Shown here: positions 1-7,517 of the stretch, piece by piece
How the letters are laid out: each line of letters opens with the position of its first letter
How positions within the stretch are numbered: position 1 is the first letter of the stretch
Assembly: GCA_037140715.1 (NCBI GenBank)
Contig: JBAXDX010000057.1
Location: 1-18,597 of the forward strand
Direction: 5' to 3'
Length of the DNA: 18,597 nucleotides
DNA from: JAUZPB01 sp037140715
Lineage (GTDB): Bacteria > Bacteroidota > Ignavibacteria > Ignavibacteriales > SURF-24
Translations under genes and position numbers: made by a program
The notes under the pieces: model-generated
What the model was told of the DNA's origin: nothing
Database searches by the model: none
Seen by the model: the letters and a program-made list of their open reading frames with translations, nothing else

Positions 1-49
1 ATCCAAATTTACTCTGCTTTTCTCTTTTTACCCACTATAAACAACATAG

Positions 50-1723
50 ACCCATCTTAAAACTATTTTTGAAAATAAAAAACAGATAGTCGGCAACGTC
101 CGGCTTGCGGCTAAAAATCTTTCCTTTACTGTACAGAATAAGACTATTGTCGATGACATTTCTATTTCAGTTCTTCCTGGTGAATTTGTAGGATTAATCG
201 GGCCCAGCGGTGCAGGGAAAACTACTTTAATGATGATGATGAACGGAGTAACAAAGCCTTCAAACGGAGATGTTTTTATTAATTCGCAGTCATTATTTGC
301 CAACTTTAATTCTTTTAAAGGGCAAATAGGCTATGTACCTCAGGATGATATTATTCACAGAGAGTTAAAAGTTAAAGAATCTCTGCAATTTACTGCAAAA
401 TTAAGGTTCAGTAATAAATATTCCAATACTGAAATTCAGTCCCAGGTACAGAATGTAATTGACATACTGGACCTGAAGGATGCGAAAGATACGTTAATTG
501 GAACCGCTGAGAAAAAAGGAATCAGTGGCGGGCAGCGGAAGAGGGTTAATCTCGGGCAGGAACTTTTAACTGAACCTTCCATTCTTTTTCTTGACGAACC
601 TACCAGCGGGCTTGATCCAAAAACCGATATGGACGTAATGCAGATGCTTAAAAATATCTCGGACAAAGGTAAAATTGTAGTCTTAACAACGCACAACATA
701 ACCGTAGAAAATTTCGAAACGCTTACGCACCTGATTGTCCTTACAAAAGGCGGGAAACTCGCATATTTCGGTCCCGCAAATAAAGCCTGCAGTTACTTTG
801 AAGCAGATAAACCTTACCGGATATTTGATATTCTGAATGGAAAAGAACCAGACTTCTGGAAAGATAAATATAAAGGTTCAGAGTATTACAAAGAATATAT
901 TTTATCCAGATTCGATGACGACATAAAAGTAAACAGCAGGGGTTCCCGTATAAATGCAGATAACAGACATGCGGATTTAGCTCAGTTCTTTTGTCTGGCT
1001 CAAAGGTACTTAAAAATAAAGATACGCGATAAAGTAAGTTCATTAATTCTACTTTTACAGGCGCCAGTCATTGCGGTGCTTATTTCTCTGGTATTCAGCA
1101 AAGCTGAGGAAAAAACGCAGGCTCTTTTTGTCCTTGTAATCGCGGCTATCTGGCTGGGTTGTTCTAATGCCGCCCGTGAAATTGTAAGCGAACAATCCAT
1201 TTATAAACGGGAGCGTATGGTGAATCTGAAAATACCATCCTATATTTTATCGAAAATTGCAGTACTGTCGGCTTTATGTTTAGTACAGAGCCTTATTCTT
1301 GTGTTAATTACCGTGCCCATACTGAATATGAGCGTAAATATACATGAACTGTTAGCGTTGCTTTTTACGACTTCAGTATCCTCGCTCTCAATTGGGCTGT
1401 ATATATCTTCCTTAGTCAGTACAAGCGAAGCAGCTATGGGACTTATTCCAATTGTTTTGATTCCACAGGTTATTCTGGGTGGTCTCATAAGCAAATTCGG
1501 TGCAATGAGCGAATTTATTAAAGTACTCTCAAGCCTTATGATAAGCCACTGGGCTTTTGAAGCGGCGCTTATCTGTGAATTTGGAAACAGACAAAACCCG
1601 GCAATGTCCGGGATAGGATTTAATTATGGGAACGCCGTATTGGATTATTCAATTTTATTTTTATTTAACCTTACATTTTTGGCATTGACCGGGTATTCGC
1701 TCAAAAAGAAAGACAGGATATAA
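50..1723 (+). CDS. ABCG-type ABC transporter (ATPase-permease half transporter), 5' end defective or incomplete
   Basis: This is a fused ATP-binding and ABC2-type membrane protein of the ABCG/White class. In the reading frame of the first ATG (230), open sequence extends back to 50 and includes an essential Walker A motif (GPSGAGKTT, 200-226), so a start at 230 cannot be complete. The Q-loop (VPQDD, Gln codon at 341), signature ISGGQ (521-535), Walker B LFLDEP (Asp at 593, Glu at 596) and switch His (692) are all intact. About six hydrophobic segments follow between roughly 1040 and 1700, after the amphipathic linker usual in the family. Between 50 and 229 there is no ATG, GTG or TTG in frame, and stops lie at 38-40 and 47-49. 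Relatives next to kinases often begin with an FHA domain; that part is absent here or frameshifted. The kinase gene starts 35 bp downstream, suggesting an operon. The substrate is unknown. Confidence 0.8.
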   Translation, partial: THLKTIFENKKQIVGNVRLAAKNLSFTVQNKTIVDDISISVLPGEFVGLIGPSGAGKTTLMMMMNGVTKPSNGDVFINSQSLFANFNSFKGQIGYVPQDDIIHRELKVKESLQFTAKLRFSNKYSNTEIQSQVQNVIDILDLKDAKDTLIGTAEKKGISGGQRKRVNLGQELLTEPSILFLDEPTSGLDPKTDMDVMQMLKNISDKGKIVVLTTHNITVENFETLTHLIVLTKGGKLAYFGPANKACSYFEADKPYRIFDILNGKEPDFWKDKYKGSEYYKEYILSRFDDDIKVNSRGSRINADNRHADLAQFFCLAQRYLKIKIRDKVSSLILLLQAPVIAVLISLVFSKAEEKTQALFVLVIAAIWLGCSNAAREIVSEQSIYKRERMVNLKIPSYILSKIAVLSALCLVQSLILVLITVPILNMSVNIHELLALLFTTSVSSLSIGLYISSLVSTSEAAMGLIPIVLIPQVILGGLISKFGAMSEFIKVLSSLMISHWAFEAALICEFGNRQNPAMSGIGFNYGNAVLDYSILFLFNLTFLALTGYSLKKKDRI

Positions 1724-1758
1724 ATTGTATCAAAAACTATATATTTAATGGAAAAAAT

Positions 1759-3819
1759 ATGCTTAATGCCGGTGTAACAATCAGGGATTACCGTATCCTA
1801 AGTAAGCTGGGTGAGGGTGGTATGGGTAGCGTCTATCTGGCAGAAGATATAAATTTGGAAAGAAAAGTAGCTGTCAAGATTTTAAATGCCCTGTTGACGG
1901 AAGATAGTAAGTTTATAGAAAGATTCTGTCAGGAAGCAAGAGTGCAGGCAAGCCTGCTTCATCCAAATATTGTTTCGCTGTATAACTTCTTCAAGGAAGA
2001 TAACAGTTACTGCATGATAATGGAGCACGCGGAAGGTATAACATTAAAGGAGTTAATACAAAGAACAGGTCTGATTCCGGAAGCCAGAGCAATAAAGATA
2101 TTCGGACAGATGTTAGATGCTGTAGGTTACGCGCACTCAAAAGGAATAATCCACAGAGATATTAAACCAAGCAATGTGATAGTCGGAACAGGAGACAGCG
2201 TAAAGATAATGGACTTTGGTATAGCTAAAATTTTAGGAGATAAGAGCCTGACCAGGACAGGGACGAAAATGGGCACAGTCTATTATATGAGTCCGGAACA
2301 AATACGCGCCGGGAAAGATATTGATGTAAGAACTGATATTTATAGTTTAGGTATAACATTTTACGAAATGCTTACCGGAAAAGTGCCATTTAATACTGAA
2401 ACTGAAAGCGAATTCGAGATTATGAATGATATCATATATAAAGATTTGCCCGATCCAAGAGATTACTATGGTGCGATAAGTGAGAATACGGTCAATGTAA
2501 TAACCGGAATGACAAAAAAAGATAAGAATTCTCGTATAAACTCAATAAAAGAATGCAACTATTTAATTAGAAACAGATACAGCGAACCAACTATTAATCC
2601 TTCAGAAAATACAATTATTCAGGAAAGCAATAAAAATGATATTAGTCCGGTTCCGGTTATAGAGAATGTAAAAAATGACAGCCAGGAAGAAAGTAAGACC
2701 GGTTCGAAGTTGAAAATTGCGATACCTGTAGTTATGGGTTGTATACTGGCGTTATTCTTAATTATATATTTATCCCAGAAGAGAAATGATACCGGACAAA
2801 CAATAAGCAATTATTCACAGAACAGCAATTCAGATTATGATTCGAGAAATAGTTATCAAAACCCTGCTCAAAATAGTGCCGAGCCGGAATTTAATATAAA
2901 CGATCTATTAACCGATGCTACCAAATGGCAGATTTCAAAAAAACTTGCATTTTTGCCTTCCGGAGCGCCAAGGAACTTATATTTGCAAAATCTGTTGGAC
3001 AAGCTTGAATCTACAGATGGTGAGGGAGTACCTGTAACAAAAGATGAATTTATATCATATCTCAACCAGCCTGAAGCAAGAGTAGTTTATACCGATAAAT
3101 TGATTAAATATGCTACACCAAAAAGTAGAGAAATTCAGGAACAGGAGCATGTAGATTATACCCAATTATTTATGCAGGAAAACAGGTTGGCGGCGGGAGT
3201 TGATTTTTTGAAAAAATTTAACGGACTTCTGACTGAATCCGGGGACCGATATGGTATCCTTCCGAAGGATATAGTTTCAATATTGATGTGGGAATCAAGA
3301 TTAGGGGAAATTACAGGGAATTATCAGATATTTAATATCTTCATTTCTCAGATTCTTTTATTGGATATTGCGCAACAATATACTATTTCCCAAATAAAAT
3401 CACGCGGTGAAGAAAATCCATTGAACGATCCGGAATTGCAACAAAGGGAAACAAAAAGATTAGAAATCAGGAAAAAAAGCGCTGTTAAAGGACTGACTTC
3501 ACTTTTAAGAATATGTAAGAGTAAAGGGAGCGACCCATTATCTCAAAAAGGATCATGGGGCGGAGCAATTGGATTCGTTCAGTTCATGCCTTTCAATCTA
3601 AAATATGCGGTTGATGGCGATCAGGACGGGAGTATTGATCTATCGTCATGGCCCGATGCAATACCCAGCGTTGCCAATTATCTAAAAGTTGTCGGAAAAT
3701 ATAATGATACGGATAAGGGACGATGGCGGGCAATCTTAAGATACAATCCGAGTCCTGAATATTCAAATGGCGTTATTGTATATGCTGATGAGATTTGGAG
3801 AAGATACCAAAACAACTAA
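1759..3819 (+). CDS. Transmembrane Ser/Thr protein kinase fused to an MltB-like (GH103) lytic transglycosylase domain
   Basis: Residues 10-270 are a PknB-type kinase: Gly loop LGEGGMGSVY (17-26), Lys40 in VAVK, HRDIKPSN with Asp134, DFG at 152-154 and SPE with Glu180. One membrane helix spans about 319-338, followed by a Ser/Asn-rich linker (340-375), so the C-terminus should lie outside the inner membrane. Residues ~480-686 match MltB-family lytic transglycosylases: WESRLGEITGNY with Glu512 at the catalytic position, GSWGGAIGFVQFMP (598-611), YAVDGDQDGSIDL (616-628), SVANYL (637-642) and an ILRYNPS motif. PknB-type kinases usually carry PASTA or other sensor domains at this place, so an enzyme of peptidoglycan cleavage is unusual. 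It may bind or cut peptidoglycan and signal inward, or be controlled by the kinase (inference). The start is the ATG at 1759 preceded by GGAAAA. It probably shares a transcript with the ABC gene upstream. Confidence 0.9.
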   Translation: MLNAGVTIRDYRILSKLGEGGMGSVYLAEDINLERKVAVKILNALLTEDSKFIERFCQEARVQASLLHPNIVSLYNFFKEDNSYCMIMEHAEGITLKELIQRTGLIPEARAIKIFGQMLDAVGYAHSKGIIHRDIKPSNVIVGTGDSVKIMDFGIAKILGDKSLTRTGTKMGTVYYMSPEQIRAGKDIDVRTDIYSLGITFYEMLTGKVPFNTETESEFEIMNDIIYKDLPDPRDYYGAISENTVNVITGMTKKDKNSRINSIKECNYLIRNRYSEPTINPSENTIIQESNKNDISPVPVIENVKNDSQEESKTGSKLKIAIPVVMGCILALFLIIYLSQKRNDTGQTISNYSQNSNSDYDSRNSYQNPAQNSAEPEFNINDLLTDATKWQISKKLAFLPSGAPRNLYLQNLLDKLESTDGEGVPVTKDEFISYLNQPEARVVYTDKLIKYATPKSREIQEQEHVDYTQLFMQENRLAAGVDFLKKFNGLLTESGDRYGILPKDIVSILMWESRLGEITGNYQIFNIFISQILLLDIAQQYTISQIKSRGEENPLNDPELQQRETKRLEIRKKSAVKGLTSLLRICKSKGSDPLSQKGSWGGAIGFVQFMPFNLKYAVDGDQDGSIDLSSWPDAIPSVANYLKVVGKYNDTDKGRWRAILRYNPSPEYSNGVIVYADEIWRRYQNN

Positions 3820-4042
3820 AAGTGACGACTTGTCTGCAGAAGACTCAATATCCCGATAGCTTTATCAATATTTTTTTAGGTATGATATTAATCAGAGCTG
3901 ATAATTTTTCTCTTCTCTTAAGCGACTGGAGTTCATTGTTTTTGTGTGTTCTCATTTGTTTCTCTTTTATCACTTAAAATAATATCTATAGATTAATTCA
4001 CACTGCCGGCGGATGCTTCAATTACGGCTAAACAGAGATATA
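3820..4042. other. Intergenic stretch between convergent genes
   Basis: AT-rich sequence with no convincing gene and no clear terminator. A plus-strand open frame (3795-3977) overlaps the kinase end and has no family-like features. A 36-codon minus-strand frame (3845-3955, ATG start, rich in Lys/Arg/Leu) reads plausibly but is too short to call. A 10-bp palindrome, ATCTATAGAT, lies near 3984. This stretch is presumably what originally followed the 3' end of the ThDP enzyme gene before the Fic cassette arrived. Confidence 0.4.
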
Positions 4043-4195
4043 TTAATCAACCATCATATTAGCATTAAATTCATCACGATCTAAAAACGGGTACATATCT
4101 TCCAATGGTTTTGATACAAAACTGCCATCCGGCTACTGAACGCTTGTAATTTTAGGAGCAGATATCAGGTTTGGATTATTACATCACAATGAATC
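4039..4195 (-). pseudogene. Displaced duplicate of the 3' end of the ThDP (YerE-like) gene
   Basis: Positions 4041-4176 match 5671-5806, the last ~44 codons and stop of the ThDP enzyme gene, in the same orientation with only two mismatches in 136 bases (at 4133 and 4135). Together those changes turn a Gln codon of the gene into an amber TAG. Beyond 4176 the copy lacks four bases (CAAC at 5807-5810), which shifts the frame, and then matches only about 16 of 20 bases before the similarity ends near 4195. It has no start and no upstream coding part, so it is a gene remnant. Together with the intact copy it forms direct repeats, about 1.63 kb apart, flanking the mobile mystery A/B genes. Confidence 0.9.
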
Positions 4196-4316
4196 AATTT
4201 ATAAGCGAAACAATCTTGTTTTATACCAAGAAAAGCTTCGGAATTAAAATTATTAGCTATACGATTGAATTTTGGGGTGAACAGGTACATTTTTTACTTT
4301 TTGTGCAAGCATTTTA

Positions 4317-4913
4317 TTATGATTTCGAAAATTCAATTAGTGATTTATAATTCAGATTATCTGCTTCCCGAAGCGCCTTTAAGTATAGGGTGCGCGCTTC
4401 TCCCTGTTTAACAAGATTACGGCTTCCCCAGGTAAAATATGGTTTAGCAAAGCCTTTACTTATCAACACATCGGCTATCAAACGGGAATGTCTTCCATTC
4501 CCGTTTACAAAGGGATGAATAATCACTATTCGGTGGCTTAACCTGACTGCAATTTCATCTTCGGGAAATGTTTTATTTTTTATCCAGTATTGGCAATCTT
4601 CGAGGAGATTTTTGATCTCGATACCGATCATATATTTATCCACTCCGAGATTTTTATTTGAGGTTCTAAATTTACCAGCCCATTTCCAGATACCGCTGAA
4701 CATTCTTCTATGCAATTCTTTAACAAATTCTTCTGTTAATATTTTATTTACATCCAGCTTTCTGCCTAAAAGCCATTCATTTGCCTTTTCAACCCCAAGC
4801 TGTTCAAATTCATCCAGTTCTCCGTGAGTTGTAACTGTCTTTATCAGCAGACCTTCCTTTTCATCTTCATCAAGAGGAGTTTGTCCATCTTTATAATCGA
4901 GGGCTATTCCCAT
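4317..4913 (-). CDS. Mobile mystery protein B (Fic-domain protein)
   Basis: A 198-aa Fic/Doc-fold protein that I recognise as the 'mobile mystery protein B' family, the downstream member of a conserved two-gene pair. It shows the family's TPLDEDEKEGL start, LHRRMFSGIWKWAG (central region), the GVDKYMI segment, and the Fic loop HPFVNGNGRHSR beginning at His133. Fic enzymes use this His to transfer a nucleotidyl or similar group from a nucleotide substrate to a target protein. The Asp/Glu that normally binds metal in HPFx(D/E)GNGR is Asn137 here, so activity may differ from classical AMPylation. The gene overlaps the end of the upstream regulator by 10 bp (4904-4913), which implies translational coupling. 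A toxin role is inferred from the pairing, not shown by the sequence. No terminator was seen downstream. Confidence 0.85.
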   Translation of the reverse strand: MGIALDYKDGQTPLDEDEKEGLLIKTVTTHGELDEFEQLGVEKANEWLLGRKLDVNKILTEEFVKELHRRMFSGIWKWAGKFRTSNKNLGVDKYMIGIEIKNLLEDCQYWIKNKTFPEDEIAVRLSHRIVIIHPFVNGNGRHSRLIADVLISKGFAKPYFTWGSRNLVKQGEARTLYLKALREADNLNYKSLIEFSKS

Positions 4914-5368
4914 AAATATTTCGGCAGTTCATTTTTAATATTTTCTGCGCGGTCTTTAATTGCTTTTTTAATTCGTTGCTCGCTGTTTTCCTGGTCCTCA
5001 AGTTTCATATTATGTGAGGTTCTTAAAACAATTTCCTTTGCAACTTCAAAAGATCGTTTTTCTACCATTTTCTCAAGCGAACCTTCTTTCGGAATAAAAC
5101 CATACACGAACCGGCAATCGAGAGACTCGGCGACCTCAATTAACTTTTTTAGCGTAATCCCTTTATCTTCTTCTCTTTGTTCAATTTCCTTAACGCTTAC
5201 GGATGTTTTTTTTAGACGTTTAGCAAGCTGGACAAGAGACATACCAAGTCCTGTCCGAATTGAATGAATCCAACCCTTGGACGGAATCTCCAGATTTAGT
5301 AATATATCTAATTTCTCCAGCTTCCTGTCAAGTTGTTCTCTTATAAGTTTCTTATTCAAATCAGTCAC
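4904..5368 (-). CDS. Mobile mystery protein A (XRE-type helix-turn-helix regulator)
   Basis: A 154-aa protein matching the 'mobile mystery protein A' family, always found just upstream of the Fic partner. The pattern KGWIHSIRTGLGMSLVQLAK (about residues 30-50), followed by a helix-turn-helix through the SVKEIEQREEDKGITLKKL region, then LDCRFVYGFIP and a C-terminal HNMKLEDQ segment, is characteristic. The start is GTG at 5366-5368, with an AAGGA Shine-Dalgarno nine bases upstream. Three near-palindromic sites upstream, one of which contains the Shine-Dalgarno, suggest that the protein represses its own promoter as antitoxin-type regulators do (inference). The family has been noted repeatedly on plasmids and near mobilisation genes, which fits the duplicated flanks here. 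Confidence 0.88.
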   Translation of the reverse strand: MTDLNKKLIREQLDRKLEKLDILLNLEIPSKGWIHSIRTGLGMSLVQLAKRLKKTSVSVKEIEQREEDKGITLKKLIEVAESLDCRFVYGFIPKEGSLEKMVEKRSFEVAKEIVLRTSHNMKLEDQENSEQRIKKAIKDRAENIKNELPKYLWE

Positions 5369-5382
5369 AAGGTTATATCCTT
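5369..5382 (-). promoter_or_regulatory. Operator-like site 1, overlapping the Shine-Dalgarno of the XRE gene
   Basis: AAGGTTATATCCTT, a near-palindrome of the form AAGGwTATAwCCTT directly abutting the GTG start. On the gene's strand one arm supplies the AAGGA Shine-Dalgarno, so a bound repressor would mask translation initiation or early transcription. It is the first of three such sites. Confidence 0.6.
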
Positions 5383-5396
5383 AATTTAACATTTCG

Positions 5397-5425
5397 AATA
5401 TACGGTTATACCCTTGATTATGCAA
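5397..5425 (-). promoter_or_regulatory. Predicted promoter of the mobile mystery A/B pair
   Basis: On the minus strand a TTGCAT box (5420-5425) and a TATATT box (5397-5402) are separated by exactly 17 bases, giving a start site near 5390, about 20 bases before the GTG codon. Operator-like site 2 fills the spacer. The match to a sigma-70 promoter is good, but this lineage's promoter consensus is not known from the window. Confidence 0.5.
5402..5415 (-). promoter_or_regulatory. Operator-like site 2, inside the promoter spacer
   Basis: ACGGTTATACCCTT begins exactly 33 bp from site 1. It differs from site 1 at two of 14 positions. Its position between the predicted -35 and -10 boxes is classical for a repressor. 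Confidence 0.6.
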
Positions 5426-5431
5426 ATATCT

Positions 5432-5451
5432 AATAAGGATATACCCTTATT
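5432..5451 (-). promoter_or_regulatory. Operator-like site 3, perfect inverted repeat upstream of the promoter
   Basis: AATAAGG-N6-CCTTATT is a perfect inverted repeat with 7-bp arms. Its core AAGGATATACCCTT (5435-5448) begins exactly 33 bp beyond site 2. It is the best-conserved of the three sites and probably the high-affinity anchor (inference). Confidence 0.6.
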
Positions 5452-5668
5452 TATTGCGCCCCATTTTTAAAAATATTTAGATGCTAACAAAAATATGTGC
5501 AAATTGGATTGAATAGCTGACTGCCTGTAATAGTTAAATGGCTGATAGAATGATGTCCTGACCTCTACCGGATGTCAATGCTCGTCAGAATGGCTGAAAT
5601 GTTCTTCTTTAATTCCAGGAATCAATACGCATGGCATAGAATAACCAACAGACAGGCTTACGATATGC
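5452..5668. other. Intergenic left part of the Fic/XRE cassette
   Basis: A 217-bp stretch between the operators and the 3' end of the ThDP gene. No terminator was recognised. A short plus-strand open frame, 5572-5676 (34 codons, ending inside the ThDP gene's stop region), reads AEMFFFNSRNQYAWHRITNR in its middle. Its composition looks protein-like rather than random, so it may be the tail of a lost gene carried by the incoming element. I could not identify it. Confidence 0.3.
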
Positions 5669-5672
5669 TATA

Positions 5673-7466
5673 TTAATCAACCATCATATTAGCATTAAAT
5701 TCATCACGATCTAAAAACGGGTACATATCTTCCAATGGTTTTGATACAAAACTGCCATCCGGTTGCTGAACGCTTGTAATTTTAGGAGCAGATATCAGGT
5801 TTGGATCAACTATTACATCGCAAAGGATCGGACCGTTATAATTAAGGACATATTTAACCTTTTCCCTTAATTCATCGTTATTATTTATTCTGACAGATTC
5901 AATATTGTAAGATGTGGCAACTTTCAGAAAATCGGGGAGAGTCAGCCCGCTGTCGATACTGCTGGCTACCAGATTGCCGTTGAAATAACTATTCTGCGTT
6001 GCTCTGATAGATACATAACCCTGATTATTAAGTATAAATATTTTAACCGGAAGATTTAATCTCTTTAACGTTTCCAGTTCCTGAATATTCATTACAAAGC
6101 CGCCATCGCCATCGATGCATATAGTTCGCTTTCGGCCGCTTGCAATACAGCCTCCTATTGCGGCAGGAAGTCCAAAGCCCATTGGACCTAAGCCTTCGCT
6201 GTTAAAAACGCGTATCCCCTTCTTTATCGGGAAAGCCTGCATTGTTCTTTCGCTACAGGCACCGGAACTGCCCGGGATTAAAAGATCGTCAGAATCCATC
6301 TCTTCAGATAAAATCTGCAGAAGAACATAATCATTCACATAATCCTTCTGCTCCCAGTACTCCGGAAGTATAACCGGATATTTATTTTTCCATTCCTTAC
6401 ATCTGTTTAACCATTTAGAGATGTCTTTTAAGCGGATTAACGGAACCTGCTTTAACAATTCCTTTAGAAATAGTTTAGCGTCAGAATGAACAGGAATATC
6501 AATATTCATGTCCATCTTTTTAATTTCATTATCGTCAATATCAACTATTATCTTTTTTGCCCGCTTCGCAAAATTCTCATGATTGTAACCAGTCTGACCA
6601 AGGTCTAATCTCGCGCCGATAATTAAAATCACATCTGAATTCTGCTGGGCAAAATTAGCTCCTCTCTGTCCTACGCTGCCAGGGCGTCCGATATATAACT
6701 CATCGTCTTCCGTTAAGAAATCAAGAGCTTTCCAGGTTGTCAGAACGGGAATCTTTAGTATTCTTATCAATTCTAAAAAATCATCCAGTGCCTTGGAAAG
6801 GCGGATTCCGTTGCCTGCAAGGATTACCGGTCTTTCAGCATTTTTAAGTAATTCTAAAGTCTGAGCAACTTGTTCTGTCAGTAAGGAACTATTTATTTGA
6901 ATACTTATTTGCTTTTCATCAAAGCCGGTTAAACCGGCTTCATCCAACATGGCAGACTGAACGTCAAGAGGAATATCAATCCATACCGGTCCCGGTCTTC
7001 CGTTTTGTGCAAGATATAATGCTTTTTCCAGATGATATTTTATTCTTTCAGGCTCGGTTACCGTTACAGCATATTTCGTAACAGGTTTAACCATATCTAT
7101 AATATTAATTTCCTGAAATCCCATCTGCCTGACACCTCTGTCTCCGGTCATATCCGTTCTTTTCACCTGACCGGAGATAAACATACATGGGGTGGAATCC
7201 AGCCAGGCAGCCGCAACGCCTGTTACCGCATTTGTTCCTCCGGGACCTGTAGTTACTAAAGCAACTCCAAGATTGTTTGTATATTGCCCGTAAGCCTCGG
7301 CGGCAATTGCACAGGCCTGCTCGTGGAGATTGACTATATAATTCAGATTTTTATTTCTTCCCAGTGAATCGACAAGGTGCATACATCCGCCGCCAGGTAA
7401 TAAAAAAACATCTTTTACTCCGGCATTAACAATAAATTCAATAACAATATCTGTTAACTTTTTCAT
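5673..7466 (-). CDS. ThDP-dependent acetolactate-synthase-like enzyme, probable YerE-type branched-sugar synthase
   Basis: A 597-aa protein with the full acetohydroxyacid-synthase architecture. The N-terminal pyrimidine-binding domain has the catalytic Glu49 in NLHEQACA, a central FAD-type domain follows, and the C-terminal pyrophosphate domain has GDGG (453-456) and NNQGY (480-484), the ThDP/Mg motif. Its place at the end of a CDP-glucose/RfbH operon, with no small regulatory subunit or other ilv genes, argues against valine synthesis. In Yersinia, YerE is an enzyme of this family that adds an acetyl unit from pyruvate to C4 of CDP-3,6-dideoxy-4-ketohexose to make yersiniose; this gene is a candidate for the same chemistry (inference from context). 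The ATG start has AAGGAA upstream, and the gene lies 51 bp after the NeuB-like gene. The last ~50 codons are duplicated at 4039-4195. Confidence 0.88.
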   Translation of the reverse strand: MKKLTDIVIEFIVNAGVKDVFLLPGGGCMHLVDSLGRNKNLNYIVNLHEQACAIAAEAYGQYTNNLGVALVTTGPGGTNAVTGVAAAWLDSTPCMFISGQVKRTDMTGDRGVRQMGFQEINIIDMVKPVTKYAVTVTEPERIKYHLEKALYLAQNGRPGPVWIDIPLDVQSAMLDEAGLTGFDEKQISIQINSSLLTEQVAQTLELLKNAERPVILAGNGIRLSKALDDFLELIRILKIPVLTTWKALDFLTEDDELYIGRPGSVGQRGANFAQQNSDVILIIGARLDLGQTGYNHENFAKRAKKIIVDIDDNEIKKMDMNIDIPVHSDAKLFLKELLKQVPLIRLKDISKWLNRCKEWKNKYPVILPEYWEQKDYVNDYVLLQILSEEMDSDDLLIPGSSGACSERTMQAFPIKKGIRVFNSEGLGPMGFGLPAAIGGCIASGRKRTICIDGDGGFVMNIQELETLKRLNLPVKIFILNNQGYVSIRATQNSYFNGNLVASSIDSGLTLPDFLKVATSYNIESVRINNNDELREKVKYVLNYNGPILCDVIVDPNLISAPKITSVQQPDGSFVSKPLEDMYPFLDRDEFNANMMVD

Positions 7467-7517
7467 CTGGTTCCTTCAAATTCCACAGATCAAAAATCCG
7501 CGGTAATAAAATTAATT

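Noticed and set aside
3795..3977. Small plus-strand ORF after the kinase
   Set aside because: It starts inside the kinase gene in another frame and has no ribosome binding site or family-like motif.
4824..5267. 147-codon plus-strand ORF opposite the XRE gene
   Set aside because: It is antisense to two well-matched genes and is Ser/Phe-rich, as expected for a shadow frame.
5369..5451. Three regularly spaced short repeats as a mini CRISPR array
   Set aside because: The repeats are only 14 bp, near-palindromic and divergent, with 19-bp AT-rich gaps inside a promoter and no cas genes nearby. Operators explain them better.
5673..7466. Catabolic or branched-chain amino acid acetolactate synthase (ilvB/alsS)
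   Set aside because: There is no ilvN, ilvC or alsD neighbour, and the gene is embedded at the end of a CDP-sugar operon.
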